Part shown: positions 5,664 to 8,567 of the stretch, piece by piece
How positions within the stretch are numbered: the stretch's first letter is position 1
Layout: each line of letters starts with the position of its first letter
NCBI GenBank assembly: GCA_900550345.1
Contig: URRX01000054.1
Location: 1-8,567 of the forward strand
Source of the DNA: an uncultured Anaerococcus sp.
GTDB lineage: Bacteria; Bacillota; Clostridia; Tissierellales; Peptoniphilaceae
DNA: 8,567 nt
Direction: 5' to 3'
Made by a program: the position numbers and the translations under genes
The notes under the pieces: generated by a model
Told to the model about the DNA's origin: nothing
The model's input: only the letters and a program-made list of their open reading frames with translations
Databases searched by the model: none

Positions 5664-6560
5664 ATGAAAAAATATATAGGTATAGATATTGGTGGAACAG
5701 CTATAAAATATGGACTTATTGATGATAAGGCAAATATTTTGGAAAATTATGAAATAGAAACAAATGCCCAAAAAGGCGGAGACCATATCCTAGAAGAAGT
5801 ATTAAAAATCGTAGAAAATTTTGTAGAGAAAAATCAAAATGATCAAATAATGGGAGTTTGTATTTCAACTGCGGGTGTTGTTGATACAAAAAAAGGATCA
5901 ATTTATCACGCATCAGAATTAATACCTAATTATATAGGAGTAAATTTTAAAAAGACAATTAAAGAAAAATTTTCTTTGCCTTGCGAGGTTGAAAATGATG
6001 TAAACTGTGCAGGTCTTGCTGAATACAAATCAGGCGCATCAAAAGAAAGTTCAGTTTGTCTTACTCTAACAATTGGAACAGGAATTGGTGGATGTGGAAT
6101 TGTTGATGGAAAAGTTCTTCATGGGGCAAATGGCTCAGCTTTTGAAGTTGGATATATGAATATAAATGGTGATAAATTTGAAAATCTAGGTTCAGCAAAA
6201 ACTTTGGTTGAAAAAGTTGCTAAAGAAAAAAATGAAGATATTTCTTTTTGGAATGGAAAAAAAGTTTTTGAAAATGCGAAAAAAGGAGATGAAATTTGCA
6301 TAAAAGCAATTGATGAAATGTGTGATATCTTGGGTCTTGGAATCGCAAATTTATCTTATATGTTAAATCCTGATACAGTCGTACTAGGCGGTGGAATCAT
6401 GGCCCAAGAAGAATATTTGAAAAAAAGAATTGAAGAAAAAATCTCTTTATATTTAGAAAAAAGATTTTTTGATAAGTTAAGCTTAAAATTTGCCAAACAT
6501 AAAAATCAAGCAGGAATCTTGGGAGCTTATTACAATTTTAGAGATTTAGAAGAAAAATAG
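5664..6560 (+). CDS. nanK: N-acetylmannosamine kinase, ROK family
   Basis: Phosphorylates ManNAc, the sugar product of NanA, with ATP to give the NanE substrate. The 298-residue protein has the ROK/actin-like kinase layout: ATP phosphate loop DIGGT (8-12), CISTAGVVD (66-74), catalytic Asp112 in EVENDVN, the second phosphate motif TIGTGIGG (136-143) and LNPDTVVLGGG (234-244) before the C-terminal helix. The usual ROK zinc site is missing. The ExGH histidine is Tyr164 (EVGYM), and the CxCGxxGCxE cluster expected just after it is replaced by a segment without Cys (about 165-180). Zinc-less NanK enzymes are known, for example in Staphylococcus aureus, so this need not mean loss of activity. ATG follows AAAGGAG by five bases. 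The gene is ten bases or fewer from nanR, with which it shares its stop/Shine-Dalgarno overlap. The alternative of another ROK sugar kinase or regulator is unlikely because there is no HTH domain and the context is nan. Confidence 0.92.
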   Translation: MKKYIGIDIGGTAIKYGLIDDKANILENYEIETNAQKGGDHILEEVLKIVENFVEKNQNDQIMGVCISTAGVVDTKKGSIYHASELIPNYIGVNFKKTIKEKFSLPCEVENDVNCAGLAEYKSGASKESSVCLTLTIGTGIGGCGIVDGKVLHGANGSAFEVGYMNINGDKFENLGSAKTLVEKVAKEKNEDISFWNGKKVFENAKKGDEICIKAIDEMCDILGLGIANLSYMLNPDTVVLGGGIMAQEEYLKKRIEEKISLYLEKRFFDKLSLKFAKHKNQAGILGAYYNFRDLEEK

Positions 6561-6569
6561 GAGAATATT

Positions 6570-7385
6570 TTGGACTATTATAATAAATCTGTTGTAGAAA
6601 TAATAGAATCAAATTATGATAATTTTACAGAAGTTGAAAAAAACATAGCCGATTTTTTCATTCATAATAATAAAAGGGAAGATTTTTCTAGTAAAACCAT
6701 AGCAGAAAAATTATATATATCTCAAGCTTCTCTTTCTAGATTTGCACAAAAATGTGGATTTAGGGGATATAGAGAATTTGTTTACCAATATGGACAAGAT
6801 TTTGTAGAAAAAAATGAAGATATAAATGGAAATGTAAGCCAAGTTTTAAATACTTACCAAGAATTATTAAATAAAACCTACAGCCTAATAGATGAAAATC
6901 AAATAAAAAAAGTAATTGAATATATCAGCAGGGCACACAGGGTTGTTGCTTGCGGGAAAGGCTCATCAGGACTTGCTGCAAATGAAATGGAACTAAGATT
7001 TATGAGAATTGGAGTAAATATAGATTCCATAACAGATTCTGACCAAATGAAAATGAGAGGAGCTTTTCATGATCAAGATTCTCTAATTTTTGGACTAAGT
7101 ATTAGTGGAAATACAAGTGAAGTTATGCTTTTTCTATCACAAGCCCACGTAAAAAATGCAAAAACTGTTCTTATAACTTCACAAGTTAGAGATTCATATA
7201 AAGATTATTGTGATGAAGTTATCCTAGTTCCATCTCTCAAACATTTAGATTATGGAAATGCCATAAGTCCACAATTTCCAATTTCTATTATGGTTGATAT
7301 TTTATATTCATATTTTGTAAAAGAAGATAAAAATATTAAAGAAAAACTTCATGGTGATACCTTAAAAGCCTTAGGAACTGAATAA
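6570..7385 (+). CDS. nanR: RpiR-family transcriptional regulator of the nan operon
   Basis: DNA-binding regulator of 271 residues, full length for the RpiR family. The N-terminal HTH_6 domain covers about 1-75, with the helix-turn-helix in FSSKTIAEKLYISQASLSRFAQKCGF split over 39-64; the recognition helix is about 52-61. The C-terminal SIS domain (about 115-250), which in this family binds phosphosugars, shows VVACGKGSSG (125-134) and the SISGNTSEV loop (177-185). The likely ligand is ManNAc-6-P or another pathway intermediate, by analogy with other NanR proteins of this type. Translation starts at TTG 6570: AGGAGA (6559-6564) lies five bases upstream, overlaps the nanK stop codon, and the reading from TTG matches the normal family N-terminus. 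The rare start and coupling to nanK would keep the regulator scarce. As the last gene of the operon it probably regulates its own synthesis, using the palindromes before nanE. Confidence 0.9.
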   Translation: MDYYNKSVVEIIESNYDNFTEVEKNIADFFIHNNKREDFSSKTIAEKLYISQASLSRFAQKCGFRGYREFVYQYGQDFVEKNEDINGNVSQVLNTYQELLNKTYSLIDENQIKKVIEYISRAHRVVACGKGSSGLAANEMELRFMRIGVNIDSITDSDQMKMRGAFHDQDSLIFGLSISGNTSEVMLFLSQAHVKNAKTVLITSQVRDSYKDYCDEVILVPSLKHLDYGNAISPQFPISIMVDILYSYFVKEDKNIKEKLHGDTLKALGTE

Positions 7386-7413
7386 TTTGTAAAATATTTA
7401 ACGCATAAATTTC

Positions 7414-7441
7414 TTGACATTTTTCATTTTAAAAATATCCT
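7414..7441 (+). promoter_or_regulatory. Possible promoter of the acyl-CoA hydrolase gene
   Basis: A perfect TTGACA (7414-7419), a 16-base spacer and TATCCT (7436-7441) suggest a separate promoter. The start would fall near 7448, at the Shine-Dalgarno AGGAG (7448-7452), giving an extremely short leader, which lowers confidence. No clear terminator is visible after nanR, so read-through from the nan operon is also possible. Confidence 0.42.
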
Positions 7442-7458
7442 AATAATAGGAGATTAAA

Positions 7459-8514
7459 ATGATTAAAGAAAAAATTATAGAAAATGTAGGTATTATTTAT
7501 TTAGATAGACCTAAAATTATAAATTCATTAAACTTAGAAATGGTAAAAGATATAGAAAAGATCCTAAAAAAATGGGAAAATGATGATAACATAAAAGCTA
7601 TTTTATTTGATTCACTTTGCCAAAAAGGATTTTGTGCGGGCGGAGATTTAAAAACAATTTACAATGATTATCTTTTAAATGATAACTGTCAAAACAAGGA
7701 TGAATTTTATGAAGAGGAATTTATCCTAGATAAGTACGTAAAAGATTACAAAAAGCCAATTATAAGTCACTATTTTGGAATAGTTATGGGAGGAGGAATA
7801 GGTCTTACCATAAATTCTGATTTTATAGTTTGTGATGAAAGTGTAAATTGGGCTATGCCAGAAACTAGATTAGGATTTGTTCCTGATGTTGGAGTTTGCA
7901 AACATATTTCAAAACTTCCCCAAGCCCTTGGACAATATTTAGGTCTTTGTGGGGAAAGTTTAGAAAGTTCTGATTTGATAAAATATAATTTGGCTAATCT
8001 TTATTTAGATTCAAATAATTATCAAAAATTATTAGATATTTTAATAGAATTATCAAAAGAATATGAAAAAGAAGAATTAATTGAAAACTTAAAGATTAAA
8101 ACAGAAAAATTAAAGCTAGAAAACAAACCATCAAAAATCGATAAAGACATGGGAAAAATAGAAAAATATTTTTCTTATGATAGCTTTGATAAAATTCTTG
8201 AAAACTTAGAAGCTAACAAAGAAGATGAATTTGCACAAAAAACTTTAGAAAATTTAAAAGAGAGATATATTTTTATGTTACAAGTGCAATTCGAAAAATA
8301 TTTTATTTGCAAGAATTTAAGCAAAAATCAAGTCTTTGATCTCGATTTAAAAATATTAGAATATGCGAGAAAAACAGGTTCAATGCAAGAAGGAATAAGA
8401 TCTTTGATAATTGATAAAGAAAGTGCTAATTGGAAAGAAAAATCTCTAGATCAAGTTTCCTTACTAAAAGTAAAAGATTTATTAGGAATCGAAAAATTAT
8501 ATAATGAAAGATAA
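7459..8514 (+). CDS. Enoyl-CoA hydratase/isomerase family protein, 3-hydroxyisobutyryl-CoA hydrolase type
   Basis: Crotonase-fold acyl-CoA enzyme of 351 residues, longer than an ordinary enoyl-CoA hydratase (about 260) and matching the 3-hydroxyisobutyryl-CoA hydrolase (ECH_2) branch. Visible features are the oxyanion and CoA-binding motifs GFCAGGD (57-63) and GIVMGGGIGL (107-116), then MPETRLGFVPDVG (133-145). In that segment Glu135 and Asp143 are in the positions conserved in the hydrolase branch. The C-terminal part, rich in Lys/Glu helices (about 185-300), ends in the branch-typical EGIRSLIIDKESANWKEKSL (311-330). The known reaction is release of free 3-hydroxyisobutyrate from its CoA ester in valine breakdown, but the true substrate here is unknown and no other valine-pathway gene is in the window. 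It is cytoplasmic, without signal peptide. ATG follows AGGAG by six bases. The gene is followed at once by a terminator whose stem overlaps its stop codon, so it is probably monocistronic or the tail of read-through. Confidence 0.85.
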   Translation: MIKEKIIENVGIIYLDRPKIINSLNLEMVKDIEKILKKWENDDNIKAILFDSLCQKGFCAGGDLKTIYNDYLLNDNCQNKDEFYEEEFILDKYVKDYKKPIISHYFGIVMGGGIGLTINSDFIVCDESVNWAMPETRLGFVPDVGVCKHISKLPQALGQYLGLCGESLESSDLIKYNLANLYLDSNNYQKLLDILIELSKEYEKEELIENLKIKTEKLKLENKPSKIDKDMGKIEKYFSYDSFDKILENLEANKEDEFAQKTLENLKERYIFMLQVQFEKYFICKNLSKNQVFDLDLKILEYARKTGSMQEGIRSLIIDKESANWKEKSLDQVSLLKVKDLLGIEKLYNER

Positions 8515-8544
8515 ACTTAGGCTAAAACCTAGGTTTATTTTTTT
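8511..8544 (+). terminator. Intrinsic terminator overlapping the last stop codon
   Basis: ATAAACTTAGG (8511-8521) pairs with CCTAGGTTTAT (8528-8538), including one T-G wobble, around the six-base loop CTAAAA. The T run continues to 8544. The TAA stop of the preceding gene (8512-8514) lies in the base of the stem. The remaining 23 bases of the window show nothing recognisable. Confidence 0.9.
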
Positions 8545-8567
8545 GAAATTTTCTAATTTGATTAATT

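Noticed and set aside
7419..7436. ATTTTT/AAAAAT inverted repeat after nanR as a terminator
   Set aside because: The stem is six A-T pairs only, with no GC core and no T tract behind it, and it lies in the spacer of a probable promoter.
1..8567. CRISPR array, tRNA, rRNA, insertion sequence or prophage remnants
   Set aside because: No regularly spaced repeats, no cloverleaf-type sequence with the GTTCRANYC-like arm, no transposase motifs and no terminal inverted repeats were seen on either strand.

Overview
The window is AT-rich (roughly 30% G+C by eye) with strong AGGAGG-type ribosome binding sites, mostly TAA/TAG stops and intrinsic terminators. This fits a low-GC Firmicute. An anaerobic coccus of the Anaerococcus/Peptoniphilus/Finegoldia type is my guess from overall character, not something the sequence proves. 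All nine convincing protein genes are on the plus strand.

Region 1 (1-1700): a 73-residue protein I do not recognise lies directly upstream of a complete pyrimidine-nucleoside phosphorylase gene (pdp). The unit ends in a strong intrinsic terminator at 1664-1700.

Region 2 (1701-1972): an AT-rich control region without a gene. It holds a good sigma-A type promoter (TTGAAA, 17 bases, TATACT), a palindrome covering the -35 box, and two near-identical 14-base palindromes whose centres are 72 bases apart. These are candidate operators for the RpiR-type regulator encoded at the end of the operon.

Region 3 (1973-7385): a tightly packed six-gene sialic acid (N-acetylneuraminate) utilisation operon in the order nanE, nanA, SSS-family sodium symporter, nanQ/yhcH, nanK, nanR. 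The inferred route is as follows. The symporter imports Neu5Ac, and NanQ speeds ring opening. NanA cleaves the open form to pyruvate and ManNAc, NanK phosphorylates ManNAc, and NanE converts ManNAc-6-P to GlcNAc-6-P. NanR probably senses a pathway intermediate through its SIS domain. No sialidase and no nagA/nagB are present, so release of bound sialic acid and entry of GlcNAc-6-P into glycolysis must rely on genes elsewhere. A hairpin with a tiny possible leader ORF separates nanQ from nanK.

Region 4 (7386-8567): a possible separate promoter, then a 351-residue crotonase-fold protein of the 3-hydroxyisobutyryl-CoA hydrolase type, closed by an intrinsic terminator at 8511-8544.

I found no tRNA, rRNA, CRISPR array, insertion sequence or phage gene. 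The core of the window is a recognisable catabolic operon rather than a wholly new system. The most interesting points are the operator architecture, the zinc-less NanK, the nanQ-nanK junction and the unexplained 73-residue protein.
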